The notes under the pieces: model-generated
Database searches by the model: none
What the model was told of the DNA's origin: nothing
The model's input: only the letters and a program-made list of their open reading frames with translations
In this document: one piece after another, positions 47,439 through 58,470 of the stretch
Layout: every line of letters starts with the position of its first letter
How positions within the stretch are numbered: position 1 is the stretch's first letter
Made by a program: the position numbers and the translations under genes
Assembly: GCA_038049695.1 (NCBI GenBank)
Contig: CP142451.1
Location: 67,585,501-67,649,500, forward strand
Origin: Cinnamomum chago
Taxonomy: Eukaryota; Streptophyta; Magnoliopsida; Laurales; Lauraceae
Direction of reading: 5' to 3'
DNA length: 64,000 bases

Positions 47439-47451
47439 CCCCCCCCCCCAA
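47439..47451 (+). repeat. C run in LTR copy B
   Basis: About 13 C after ggccaac, where copies A and C have six. Confidence 0.85.
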
Positions 47452-48107
47452 GGTCTCCTCTCTCCTTCTATTCAACATGGCTTAAAAGCGGCTCTTCAGC
47501 CAGTTTACTCGGTTTTTCATTGGATATAGGACCTCTCTTTGGTCTTTATCCTCTAAAAAACTGAGGTCCAAGCCAAGTCAAAGAATCAAAGCATCAAGCG
47601 TTCTCATCTGAAGGACGATGACGAAGTCCATACATGACTTGCGACCGTCGATCTGAACGAGTCCCCACAATCTCCTGAGAAGTCAAATACCTTTTCTTAC
47701 TTTTCTTTGTATTTTGTATTATTTGTAAAGAGACAAAAAATCACATTTCTTGTCTTTCTTCATTGATAAGATTTGTAAATCGCCTTTCACGGCATAAATC
47801 ACCTTCTACGGCACAAAACCGCCTTCTACGGCAAACAAAATGAAAATGCATTTCACGGCATTTAAAAAATTGTGTCTCTTTCTTAAAATATATGTGCAAT
47901 GGAAAGTTAGAAAGAAGAATTGATTTCCTTTTTGCTTGTGAAGGTGAATCTTCGGATCACCACTTCAAATTCCAAGTAGAATCGAAAATCTGGCATACCC
48001 GTTCAAAAATGTTGATGACTCGCTTTTCCTCCTCCGCCATACTCCCGGCAACCCTAGGGGTGGGAAGGAGAGGACGAAAGGTCGGAGCCCCCATCACCCC
48101 GGTCCCC

Positions 48108-48505
48108 TAACTTGCCACATACAGCTTGTTAGGTCACAAGGCCAAAATAAAAAACCAAATCCTGACCCCCTAACTTGCTATATACAGTTGGTTAGGTCAC
48201 AAGGTCAAAAACCAAAAAACCCTTCTTGACCGCCTAATGTGCCACATAAATCCCTTAGGTTCACAATGTCAAAAAGAAAAACTCAAATCCAAATTCCTCA
48301 TGTCATTTTCAAAACTTTGCCTTGAGATGGTACGTAATCCCTTTCACTACCATAAAATCCCATTGGAAACTCAAAAGGCCACCCTACCAAAAAGAAAACT
48401 GCTAAAAAACTCTTGGTCAAATCAAAAGCTCCCCTTCAAACTTCTCTTCGAAGCACATCGACTTCAAAAGTTATGCAACTCGTCGCTGTACATCGAGGGG
48501 GCATT
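48108..48505 (+). repeat. Second copy of the Tat-like 3' region
   Basis: Three ~62-bp minisatellite units (48108-48260), then the same 3' sequence as 45370-45605 up to the purine tract cgagggggcatt. It differs from the first copy in unit number and by substitutions. Confidence 0.8.
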
Positions 48506-50643
48506 TATTGACACAAAAAATGTCACTTTGCCTCTTCGACATCGAAAGCTACATGAAGCCGCATCCTATTACAAACAGGCAATGCCACTAGAAGGCTTTA
48601 CATCAAGTTTCAGGCCATTCCGACATCATTTGACCCAAAAGGTAAACAGCCGCAGCAAAGTTAGCTCTCCCGGCGACAACAGTGTCAAAGACATCAAAAC
48701 TTTAATTAGAGCCTATGGATGGTCCCAAAATACCTCCAAAAAGGCTCCGTGTCAAATTTCAAGTCAAATCGATAATGTTTGACCTTCCATCAACCCTCGA
48801 GCAGTAAAATCAAGCATCTCGGCGGTGAGAACCACCGAGACCATTACTCATCAAACAGAGCACATGAGTGGCTTCAACATGCTTCCAAATGGCTACGTAT
48901 CAAATTTTAGGTCATTCCGACATTGTTTGACTTATTTTTGACTTTTGACGGAAAATTAGCGACATAGTCTTCGACCTTTTCAAAAAATAAGAAACTTTGT
49001 GCTTCGATTTGCACGACTTCTCGTTAGGTTTTCTTCAGGAGAATCAAGCCAATAAATGAGGAAAAATGTCAAGAAACATACAGGAGAAAAAAAAGAATCA
49101 GAAAAGATCGAAAAACGGCTACCAAAAAGGGCAAAAGTCCCAAGGCGACCTGGAAATCCGAGTCGCCGGATTTCTGTCGAAAGGGCCATTTACGACCCTT
49201 TTCGCTTTTCGAGATTCTCGGCCCTTGTGGTTTTCTAAAAATCTGATTTTTGGTGTTCGAAATTAGCTGATCGTCACCAACATCTCGGATCTACCATCAA
49301 GAGCATGTGATCATCATCGCACGCTTCAAAATCGTTAAACCGGCCAACCAAGAAAGTACACTTTCTGTCTGATCGATCGAGAAATTGACAGGACAGATGT
49401 TACTGGTTCACTGATATCAATCAGTGTCTCAAGTTGCATCGTCATCTGACATCAAACAACATGTGGATCCCTCAGTGATCATCGCAAGAAGAATTCCAAA
49501 AGACGTGGTACGGCTCGCGACTCTTCGAGCGCCCTGGCAACCATTTAATGCAGTTAAATGACCTGTTTTATGACAAGTTAATGTAGTCATTAACTCATTA
49601 TTTTGGACGGCCCAATCAGAATCAAGGAAAAAAGGAGTTATAAGTCCAAACAATCATGACAATATATCATGAAACTCCTCTCATCATAGAGTTTAAAGGC
49701 GATTAAATGCCCATCATTCTCCATCGGCCAATCAAAAGCTAAGAAAAATGAGTTACAAAATCATGAAATAAAAACTTGTAATTCCTCCCATCATGAAACA
49801 TTAATGCCATCAATGCTCATAAACTCATCCCATGGCTACCAAAAGCCTATAAAAGGAGGGTCATTTCAAGAAGAACAGATCCAGAGGGAGAGAAATCTAA
49901 GAAGAAAAATCTCCAAAGTTTAGACACTGCGCAAAGAAGCTCTGCTACTTTGAAGAAACTCTGCTGCAACAAACACTACAAGGTGATTGAAGTCCCTTGG
50001 GGGGCCACCCCCCAACGCCCTATCTTTCTATCTGATATGGCCTAGACGTGGCTTTTCAGCCCGTCTACTCAGTTTTTTTTTATATAGGACATCCCCTTGG
50101 TCTTTATCCTCTAAAAATCTGAAGTCTAAGCCAAGCTAAGAGAATCAAAGCATCATATGTTTTCATCTGAAGGACGATGGTGAAGTCCATACATGACTTG
50201 TGACTGTCGATCTGAACGAGTCCCCGCAATTTCCTGAGAAGTCAGAATTCTTTTTCTTACTTTTCTATTGTATTTTGTATTTTTTCTAAAGAGACAAAAA
50301 AATCACAATTCTTGTCTTTCATTATTGATGAGATTTGTACATCGCCTTTCGCTACAAGTATCGCCTTTTACGGCAAAACCGCCTTTCATGACAAAAAAAA
50401 AGAAAAATCACCTCTTACGACATTCAAAAACCTTGTCTCTTTTTTTAAATATATGTGCAATGGAAAGTTAGGAAAAAAGTTGATTTTCTTTTCTACTCGT
50501 GAAGGTGAATCTCCGGATCATCATTTCTAAATTCCAAGTAGAATAGAAAATATGACATATATGTACAAAAATGTTGATGGCGCTTTTTTCCCTCCGCCGG
50601 CCTCCCGGTAGCCCCGGGACGAAAGAGAAAAAAGCCGGGTCCA
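48506..50643 (+). repeat. Tat-like LTR, copy C (3' LTR)
   Basis: About 2.1 kb, tattgacac to gccgggtcca, preceded by a purine tract. It has three ~148-bp units (48603, 48752, 48900) and is closest to copy A. Host-like DNA follows at 50644. Confidence 0.85.
49858..49865 (+). promoter_or_regulatory. TATA box of LTR copy C
   Basis: tataaaag in aaaagcctataaaag, equivalent to 2578. Confidence 0.55.
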
Positions 50644-51488
50644 TCAGAGACAGAAGTGTGATGCCAATAGAACTCCCCTAAGTAATATGTTTTAAACCAT
50701 GCACATGCTCAAGGCATGGCCACTTTATTATTTTTCAAGCACTGAAGTTCATTATAGTTAAAATAAATGTAAGTAAGAAAGTTCCTGTTGATATATAAAT
50801 TTGTATTTCTGTTTCATTACCTTTGAAATGTTTTTTTAATGGTTTATGTTCGACCTATCTTCATTATAGTTAAAAGGGACATTTACTAAAAAAAAATCCC
50901 ACTAAATATAGTAACCACAACTGAAGACCCCGAATTTTTATAATATCCGCAGAGGTCCTCTCGCCTAAATCACCACTTTTCATCCCGTTTTACACTTGTT
51001 TTATTGATGTTAACAAAACCCTAAAACATGAAATAGGCAATTGACGGGAAAAGGTAGGAAATAAAGAGAAAAGGAAGAAAACGTCGAGGAGCCTCATTCT
51101 TCTGCAATCACCATCAAAACTTATGATTTTTCAAGTGCATTCAATGAACCCAAATCTCTATTCTCTCTATGAAGCCCGAATTATCTTCTCATGTACGATC
51201 ATCTTCTCAATTCATCTCCCCATTTTCATCTTCTCCATTCAACACCAGATTTTCTCACATATTTTCACCATCTCCATCCACATCTTTCCTTTTTGTCCTT
51301 ATCAGCACTTAAACTTTGATTGTGTGTTGTTTTGTGTAATGGGTATTTCTTAGTTTCACTTTCTGATTTGGCATTTTGGGTGGTTTTGATTTTTTTCCTA
51401 TTCAACTATTCTAATGGGTTGGTAGTGTTTAATCTTGAAATAGATAAATATGTTTTATGGCTTTTATCTTGTTTTAATGGTGGATGTG
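50644..51488 (+). other. Host-like DNA with promoter and leader features
   Basis: This is outside all LTR boundaries. AT-rich up to about 50930, then a telo-box at 51016-51024, a short A/G-rich stretch, and from about 51090 to 51320 a C/T-rich, ATG-poor stretch like a plant 5' leader, then T-rich sequence like a first intron. An ATG at 51475 (ATGGTGGATGTG) lies right at the edge of the inserted gypsy element; in the uninterrupted host sequence that frame would run on into 62738. No gene name can be given. Confidence 0.4.
51016..51024 (+). promoter_or_regulatory. Telo-box
   Basis: AAACCCTAA, common upstream of plant translation and ribosomal protein genes. About 70 bp before the start of a C/T-rich leader-like stretch. 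Confidence 0.5.
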
Positions 51489-52157
51489 TGTGTGGGGTCG
51501 TTTTGTAATCACGGATTTAGGTGGGGCCATTCCCCGTTTTCGGTTTACCCTTGGTCTCGGTACCACCCAAGGTCGGCTGCAGCGCCATCTCGGAAAAATC
51601 ATGGAACGAGTCTCGGTGGCTACGTCACGAGTTTCAACCTCGGTCTCAGCCTCTAGCCCGATCTCGGCCCCTGTCACTCAGCCATAAATGCACTGCCGTG
51701 ACGGGAACGGCGAGCTGACAAACAGAGTGGGCGCTGGACCTAGATAAGGGGCACGCCTTATCTAGGGGTCGTGTCCGTAGGTATGGGATGATGGTCCGAT
51801 GGGACATTCCCTTTTCACATACCCCCACTCAGGAGATACGAGTACACACCGATAGGACCTATGTCCTTTCATGGGGACAGTCACATGATGACTCTCACGT
51901 CTATATATTGCATAGAGGAAAGCCATATGAAGTACGCAATATCATCCCTCCCAGACTCCTTCTTCTCCTTTCTCTCTCAGTTCCCACACTGACTTGAGCA
52001 TCGGAGTGCCTTTGGCTACCTACGGCCAGGGGCTCTGACTCCTGTTTTCCTCTTTTCAGGTCCTCGGAGGCTCGGTCCTTTCCCTCATCTTCCCCGAATC
52101 ATCATATCAAGAGCTTAACTCTCGCCTAACCAAGTCCGTAATTTTTAGGCACTTACA
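51489..52157 (+). repeat. Gypsy 5' LTR
   Basis: tgtgtggggtcg to taggcacttaca, 669 bp, with a TATA box at 51901 and a tagataagg/ccttatcta inverted repeat near 51740-51765. Confidence 0.95.
51901..51909 (+). promoter_or_regulatory. TATA box of the gypsy 5' LTR
   Basis: ctatatatt, about 250 bp before the LTR end. Confidence 0.6.
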
Positions 52158-52159
52158 GT

Positions 52160-52176
52160 TGGCGCCATCTGTGGGA
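52160..52176 (+). other. Primer-binding site of the gypsy element
   Basis: tggcgccatctgtggga, two bases after the LTR; a form common in Tat-lineage elements. Confidence 0.85.
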
Positions 52177-52208
52177 ACAGGATCTGTGCCAAAACCTCTA
52201 CGAGAGCC

Positions 52209-53850
52209 ATGCCTCCAAAGACCAGATACGGTGGCGGAGGGACGTCGAAGTCCCGGAAAGCATCGTCCTTCCCGCTGCCGGAACAATCTTCATTTCCACC
52301 GTTGTTGCAACCGCAGCCATCCCAGCCGGTGCTTTAGGAACCAACCCCTGGCCTCCGTTCTGCCCTTCTTCCTCCTCCGGGACCGACGGAAGTTCCTCCT
52401 GTCAGGCAGGAGCCACCATGGATCCCGCGCCAGAGGAGGTCCGGGGGAAAGTCCGGTGCCGCATACGTGGAGGGCATCGTCCAGTCGGACTCTTCGTCTC
52501 GGCCCACGACTACACGCCTCCGTCATGATAACCGTCGTGAGGTTCCTCTTCACCCTGGTGATCGGCCACACAGGGGTCCGCGGTAAAACGCGTCCACGTC
52601 GAATCTTCGACGACGAGGCAAGACCCCTGTCAGGACGAGATCCCATCAGTCCCACCGTCACACTCACGACAACGGCCGGTCTTTTCACCAAACCCATGGA
52701 GTAAGAAATGACGACCCCCTGCTCAAAGAGTTCGACGCCCAGAATCAGGTCCTCCAAGAGAAAGAAGAGTTGATTCGTCGTCTCCAGGGACAGCTAAAGG
52801 CAAATGAGAAGAGACCTCGTGCTACGCCCCTCAAGCGACAGCCGAACCATCATGGCAACCGAGATCTGAGGCAGGTCCTCGACGACAGAAGGAGATATCG
52901 CTGTGAGGAGGAAGGCTCGAGCAGCAGTCATCTGCCTAGTGACCTCGGGGGGATCGCGTCGTGATCCAAAGTCCCGGAGACCAGAGAACTCGACAGGCCT
53001 CAAAGTATTGCTGGACCACTACGTCAAGCAGGAAGTCCAGGCCCGTCTGGCCGAGATTGGGTTCGCCCGAGACCAAACGGAAGACCACGAAGAAGACGAT
53101 CAGGGCATGTCCCCCTTCTCGCAGGAGATAAAAGATTTCTCTCTCCCAGAGAGATTAAGCGTCCCGAGGTTCGTTCTTTATGACGGGACCTCGGACCCAG
53201 AAGCGCACCTACGACATTTCACCCAGCGGATGTCGGTTTGGGGGGACGTCAGCCCCCTGAACTATAGGGTCTTCTCGTCCAATCTGGGCGACCTCCCGCT
53301 CCGATGATTCTGAGCGCTCCCCCCTGGGTCGGTCTCTAACTGGTGACAGCTCCGGAGCTCCTTCGTCGGGAAGTTTCAAGCACACCGCGTCATCCCGATG
53401 ACATGCGGCAACCTCATGACCATTCGGATGAAGGACGGTGAAAGTATCACTGCCTTCGCCAGGAGATTCTGGACGATTTACAGCCAGATCACCGACGCCA
53501 ACGATGAGGTCGCTATCATGTGCTTCCGACAGGGTTTACTCCCAGGGAACGAACTTCGAAAGGATTTAGTCCGAACCCCCGTGACCACAATGAAGGCACT
53601 AATGGCAAGGGTAAATCAGTACATCGAACAGGAAGAGGACGAAGCACACGGCAAAGAGCGGTTCGGACTCCCGCAGAAAGACCAAGCCTCCAAGAGGGAA
53701 GGAACGCTCTCCAGACCGAGGTCGGATAAAAGAAGAACCGCCAGTTCTTATTCGATTGCCTCGAGCAGCGGCAAGAGACCAAAACTCCAGCCTCCCAAGC
53801 TTGCTGGCGATCCTTACAGAGCCATCAATGTTGTCTTCAAATAGCCTATC
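52209..53850 (+). pseudogene. Gypsy gag, broken
   Basis: Starts at an ATG 50 bases after the LTR (M-P-P-K-T-R). The first third is a low-complexity Pro/Arg/Ser/Gln-rich part. A coiled-coil-like stretch near 52740-52800 (E-K-E-E-L-I-R-R-L-Q-G-Q) precedes the retrotransposon-gag core: F-S-L-P-E-R-L-S-V-P-R-F and Y-D-G-T-S-D-P-E-A-H-L near 53140-53220, then M-K-D-G-E-S-I-T-A-F and F-R-Q-G-L-L-P-G near 53430-53540. Typical Tat-lineage Gag. Broken. Confidence 0.85.
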
Positions 53851-53904
53851 CACAGAATTCTGAATAAAATTAAGGCGGAACCATACTTCCAGTGGCCACA
53901 GCCG

Positions 53905-54768
53905 ATGAAGGGCGATCCATCCATCCGAGACCGAAGCAAGAACTGCTCTTACCACAAGCAGCACGGGCACATGACCGAGGACTGCGTAGCTCTGAAGTAC
54001 CACCTCGAGAGGCTCGTCAAAGATGGGCACCTCCAGGAATACGTCAAGGAAGGGGAGAGGATCAACCGAGCCCAGCAGCATCCCCCGACCAGTGATGACC
54101 CAGACAGCGACGAACCAGCAGGTATCATCAATGTCATCCACCTGGCTCCCGCTCCAAGCAAGGAAAGTGCCCAAGCTCGGTCAGAGGCCAGGAGGGTTGC
54201 TCATGGCAAACAGGTGATGTCGACAGAATTGGAGAGTGCTCCGAAAAGAGTTAAGAAGGACAAGCCCAAGATCTGGTTCTCGGACGAGGACCTGAGAGGG
54301 GTCCAGCTTCCCCACAATGACGCCCTCATCCTCACCCTGCGGCTCAACAACTATACTACGAAGCGCGTCCTTGTAGATCCAGGAAGCTCATCCGAGATCA
54401 TCTATTTTAGTTGTTTCAAGCAGCTCAGCTTGACCGAGTCCGACCTGCAAGAAGCCCACGTCCCTTTAGTGGGGTTCAGCGCCAAGCCAGTATACCCCAA
54501 GGGAAGGATTTCGCTGGAAGTCCGGATAGGGGGCGCCACGAAGATGGCAGACTTTATGGTGGTGGACACACCATCTCCCTACAATGTGATAATGGGGCGA
54601 AGCTGGCTGCATGCCATGGAGGCAGTACCCTCCACCCTTCATCAAAAACTCAAGTTTCCATTAGAGAAACCTGGTGGGGTGGTCGAGATAGTGACCGTGT
54701 GGGGAAATCAACAGATGGCCAGAGAGTGCCTCATGGCTGTAACGCCTGGAGAGATGGAGCCGAAGTAA
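53905..54768 (+). pseudogene. Gypsy Gag C-terminus and aspartic protease
   Basis: Zinc-knuckle-like C-S-Y-H-K-Q-H-G-H-M-T-E-D-C near 53943, a Lys/Glu-rich linker, then the protease: V-L-V-D-P-G-S-S-S-E-I near 54367 (active-site D-P-G-S, as in plant gypsy), L-V-G-F-S near 54465, and the second conserved block Y-N-V-I-M-G-R-S-W-L near 54580. A long open stretch covers this part. The protease releases Gag, reverse transcriptase and integrase from the polyprotein. Confidence 0.85.
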
Positions 54769-56330
54769 GTGCATATGGCCGAATTCAAGGCCAAGATTGA
54801 GGATATCGGGCGGACAGCAAGGCAGAAAAGCATAGAAGAACTCGTCGAGGTTAGAATCAATCCCGAAGACCCCGAGCGCTATTTCCTGCTGGGGAGCCAG
54901 CTTCCCGACCATGAGAGGGCCGAGCTGCTGGACTTCCTGCTGCAGAACAAGGATGTCTTCGCTTGGACTCCATATGAAATGACCGGGATCGACCCCGAGG
55001 TCATGTGCCATAAACTAAATGTGGATCCCGGACACAAGCCCATCGTGCAGAAAGCCCGCAGGACAGGGGTCCCTCAAACAGAGGCCGTGATCGAGGAGGT
55101 GGATAAACTTCTCGAAGCTGGGGCAATCCGCGAGGTGCACTACCCAAAGTGGCTAGCCAACACAGTGGTAGTAAAAAAGAAGAGCGGCAAGTGGAGGGTC
55201 TGCGTGGACTTCACCGACCTCAACAAAGCATGCCCCAAGGACAGCTTCCCCCTACCCAAGATCGACCAGATCATCGACGCTACATCGGGATAGGATGAGC
55301 TTCCTCAATGCTTACCGAGGCTACCACCAGATCCCGATGCACAGACCAGATGAGGAAAAAACTGCATTCATAACACCTCGAGGCATCTACTGTTACAAGG
55401 TGGTGCCCTTTGGGTTGAAAAATGCCGGTGCAACATATCAGAGGCTGGTCACGAAGATGTTTCAGAATCAGCTCGGGAGAACGATGGAAGTCTACATTGA
55501 TGACATGGTGGTTAAATCCAAGAAGTCGCAGGACCATCTGGCAGACCTGCGCCAGACATTCGCCGTCCTCAGGAAGTTCCAGCTCAAACTAAATGCTTCA
55601 AAGTGTGCGTTTGGCGTCGGCTCTGGCAAGTTCCTGGGAAGCCTGGTGACCCGGAGAGGGATTGAAGCTAATCCAGAGCAGATTGCAGCTATCCAGGCTA
55701 TCCAGAGCCCGACCTCGGCCAAATAAGTCCAAAGACTCACAGGGATGGCTGCTGCACTAAATCGCTTCATCAGTCGAGCTTCGGACAAGTGTCGCCCTTT
55801 CTTTCAGCTCTTGAAGAAGAATTCCAAGTTTCAATGGACCCCTGAATGCGACTCGGCACTGGAAAAACTCAAGGAGTGCCTCTCTTCACCACCACTATTG
55901 TCCACTCCGTCACAAGGCGATCTTCTCTATCTCTACCTCGCAATCTCGGACCATGCAGTGAGCTCGGTGTTAGTTCGAGAGAACGACAAGCAGCAACACC
56001 CGATCTATTACACCAGCAAAACCCTGCTCGACGCCGAGACCAGGTATCTGCCACTCGAAAAGCTAGCATTGGCACTCATCAGCGCCTCTCGCAAGCTCTC
56101 CCATTACTTCCAGACACACACGGTGATGGTCGTCACGGAACTCCCACTCAAATCCCTTTTCCAAAAGGCGGACTTTTCTGGCCGAATCTCCAAGTGGGCC
56201 GTCGAACTGGGGCAATTCGATATCCGATATCAACCCAGAACGGCGATCAAAGCACAGGTCCTAGTAGATTTCATCGTCGAATTCACCTCTCCTAGTTTGG
56301 CACCGACCTCGCTCGATACCAAACTGGGGG
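54769..56330 (+). pseudogene. Gypsy reverse transcriptase and first RNase H, broken
   Basis: Pre-RT segment with F-A-W-T-P-Y-E-M-T-G-I near 54958, then V-R-R-type Q-K-A-R-R, E-V-D-K-L-L-E-A-G-A-I-R-E-V near 55096, K-K-S-G-K-W-R-V-C-V-D-F-T-D-L-N-K near 55180, P-F-G-L-K-N-A-G-A-T-Y near 55410, and the catalytic Y-I-D-D-M-V-V-K-S near 55493. The connection and RNase H domain (L-Y-L-Y-L-A-I-S, Y-Y-T-S-K-T-L, R-Y-L-P-L-E-K-L-A-L) run to about 56290. Broken at a few points. Confidence 0.88.
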
Positions 56331-56364
56331 ACTCCAAGGGCAATGACAGACTGAAACCGAGGTC

Positions 56365-56820
56365 GTGGAAGACCAGTCCTGGATAAAATTCCTTGAGTCA
56401 GCTTGGAAAGTCTTCGTCGACGGATCTTCAACATCCAGGAGAGCTGGCGCCGGCGTAGTCCTCCAATTCCCAGAAGGACTAGTCATAGAACAAGCACTGA
56501 CCCTTGACTTCAAAGCATCAAACAATGAAGCGGAGTACGAAGCACTGATCGCGGGTCTCGGTAGTGCAAGGATACTGGGGGCACGTCGGCTGGTAGTCTT
56601 CAGCGACTCCCAGTTGGTGACGAACCAGCTGAGCGGAGATTATCAAGCCTGAGATGAAAGAATGGCGGCCTACCTGGCCCACACCAGACAACTCCTCTCC
56701 CAGTTCGAAAAAGCTGAAGTCAGACAAGTCGGTAGGGAATCCAACTGCCATGCAGACGCCCTGACCAACTTGGTCTCGGCCATAGAAGCAGGGAAAAGGA
56801 GGACAGTCGATGTAGGGACA
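56365..56820 (+). pseudogene. Second, archaeal-type RNase H of the gypsy element
   Basis: F-V-D-G-S-S near 56411, G-A-G-V-V-L near 56447, N-N-E-A-E-Y-E-A-L-I-A-G-L near 56521, F-S-D-S-Q-L-V near 56600 and N-C-H-A-D-A-L near 56742 are the four catalytic blocks of a plant/archaeal-type RNase HI. An additional RNase H between the usual one and integrase defines the Tat lineage among plant gypsy elements. It helps remove RNA during reverse transcription. Broken. Confidence 0.85.
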
Positions 56821-56978
56821 TTAAAAAGACCGAGCATAGAACTCCTTCCAGTTCGGCAAGTCTTGTGTACTGATCTCGGCCCGAGCTGGATGGACCCGAT
56901 CATGACATTCCTAAAAGAAGATAAACTCCCCGAAGACAAGAATGAGGCTCACAAGGTCAGGATCAAAGCGGCTCACTT

Positions 56979-58124
56979 TTGGCTATCCCAGATGAAAAGC
57001 TCTACAGAAAATCCTACTCAGGGCCATATCTCCAATGCGTTCACCCAAGCAAGGTGGAAGACTTCCTCTTTGAAATTCACGAAGGTATCTGTGGAAGCCA
57101 CATCGGAGGAAGGTCACTGGCGTACAAAGCTATTAGCCAGGGCTATTGGTGGCCCTACATGCAGAAAGATGCCCAGCTCTACGCCAGAAAGTTCAAAAAA
57201 TGCCAGAAGTTCTCCCACTCCCTGCATCAGCCAGCCCGGGACCTGAGTCCTCTCTCCAGTCCGTGGCTCTTCGCTCAGTGGGGGCTGGACATCGTGGGAC
57301 CTCTCTACCGAACACCAGGAAACAAAAGGTGGTTGATGGTGGGCACCGATTACTTCACAAAATGGATAGAGGCAGAGGCCTTATCCTCCATCACCGAGCA
57401 CGACACGAAGAATTTTGTGTGGAAGAACAGCGTCACAAGGTTCGGGATCCCCAGGGCCCTGGTCTCGGACAACGGGACCCAATTCGATTCAAACTTCTTC
57501 AAAAACTTCTGCCAAGAGCTCGGTATCAGGAACCTCTATGCAACCCCGGCTTATCCACAGAGCAACGGGCAAGCAGAGATCTCAAACAAAGTGGTCCTGG
57601 ACGGACTCAAAAAAAGACTCGATAAGGCTAAAGGCAGGTGGGTAGAAGAGTTGCCAAGTGTCCTTTGGGCGTACAGGACCACCCCCAGGCGATCCACTTC
57701 GACAACCCCTTTTTCATTGGCCTATGGGATGGAAGTTGTAATCCCTCTCGAGGTCGGCCTCCCGACCTTAAGGACGAATCTCTTCAATCAGGGGCAGAAT
57801 GGGGTAAACCTCGCCAGAGAGCTCGACCTGACCGAGGAACGAAGGGAGGCGGCATCCGTGCGTCTGGCCTCTTATCAACAGCAACTATCCACAGGATACA
57901 ATCAGAAGGTCAAAGAGAGAAGATTCTCAGTTGGAGAACTGGTCTTAAAAAGAGCGCTTCCAGCAGATAAAGATCCTAACGAAGGCAAACTCGCACCAAA
58001 CTGGCTCAGCCCCTTCAAGGTGGTCTCGGTCTCAGGGAGGTCGGCCTACAGACTGGGGGGGATGGACGGCAAAGAATTGCCACAACCATGGAATGCTACG
58101 TACCTCAAGAAGTATTACTTCTAG
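56979..58124 (+). pseudogene. Gypsy integrase
   Basis: Long open stretch. N-terminal zinc-binding region with H-E-G-I-C-G-S-H-I-G-G near 57080; catalytic core with G-L-D-I-V-G-P-L near 57285, S-D-N-G-T-Q-F-D near 57466 and N-G-Q-A-E near 57566 (the D, D and E triad); W-A-Y-R-T-T near 57668; C-terminal G-K-L-A-P-N-W-L-S-P-F-K-V near 57980 and the final Y-L-K-K-Y-Y. There is no chromodomain, as expected for Tat. The polyprotein is otherwise broken upstream, so I treat it as a fossil despite its length. Confidence 0.88.
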
Positions 58125-58198
58125 TTGTACTCAAAATGACAAATCAATAAAGAATGATCTTTTGGAAGAAATCTGCCTTATGTCTTGTGAGTTATGAG

Positions 58199-58470
58199 CA
58201 AGGCTCCGCCCCTCGCACCAGCCTCTTTGAGTTCAATCACAGGACCAACTCCCCAAGGCTCCGGCCCTCGCGCCAGCCTCCTCGAGTTCGGTCACAGGAC
58301 CAACTCCCCAAGGCTCCGGCCCTTGCGCCAGCCTCCTTGAGTTCAGTCACAGGACCAGCTCCCCAGGCTCCGGCCCTCGCGCCATCCTCCTTGAGTTCGG
58401 TTACAGGACTAGCTCCCAAGGCTCCGGCCTTCGCGCCAACCTCCTTGAGACCGGCCACAGGGCCAGGACC
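58199..58470 (+). repeat. 55-bp minisatellite after integrase
   Basis: Five units of caaggctccggccctcgcgc, then cagcctccttgagttcggtc, then acaggaccaactccc, starting at 58199, 58254, 58309, 58363 and 58417. Steps of 54-55 bp with 5-10% difference between units. Confidence 0.9.

Larger units (their letters stand above)
45606..48107 (+). repeat. Tat-like LTR, copy B
   Basis: About 2.5 kb, tgttgacacc to ccccggtcc. Longer than copies A and C because it has five ~148-bp units (45755, 45903, 46051, 46197, 46354) rather than three, and extra cttctacggca-type units near 47790-47860. A purine tract precedes it, so it is a 3' LTR; yet 3' internal sequence of the same family follows directly. Confidence 0.85.
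1223..50643 (+). mobile_element. Remains of Tat-like Ty3/gypsy elements, split by a nested insertion stack
   Basis: Three LTR copies share the start TGTTGACACC-type and the end ccgggtcca-type (1223-3335, 45606-48107, 48506-50643). Internal pieces are 3336-6356, 9322-10948, 44923-45605 and 48108-48505. The first LTR is followed by a primer-binding site, a leader with tandem repeats and a gag gene; the later two are each preceded by a 3' region with minisatellites and a purine tract. Flanks of the outermost LTRs (tagac on the left, tcaga on the right) do not match, so this is not one clean insertion but at least two related copies joined by recombination. No pol region of this family is present. 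Old and broken in many places. The Tat assignment rests on the gag layout and the UTR minisatellites. Confidence 0.7.

Noticed and set aside
1223-50643. Copies A and C as the two LTRs of a single intact insertion
   Set aside because: The flanks (tagac and tcaga) do not match, and an extra LTR with its own 3' region lies in between.
52290-57970. Long open frames overlapping the gypsy gag-pol on the other strand or in other frames (for example 52290-52757, 53599-54174, 57146-57625)
   Set aside because: GC-rich shadow frames of gag-pol; the protein motifs are all in the sense frames listed.
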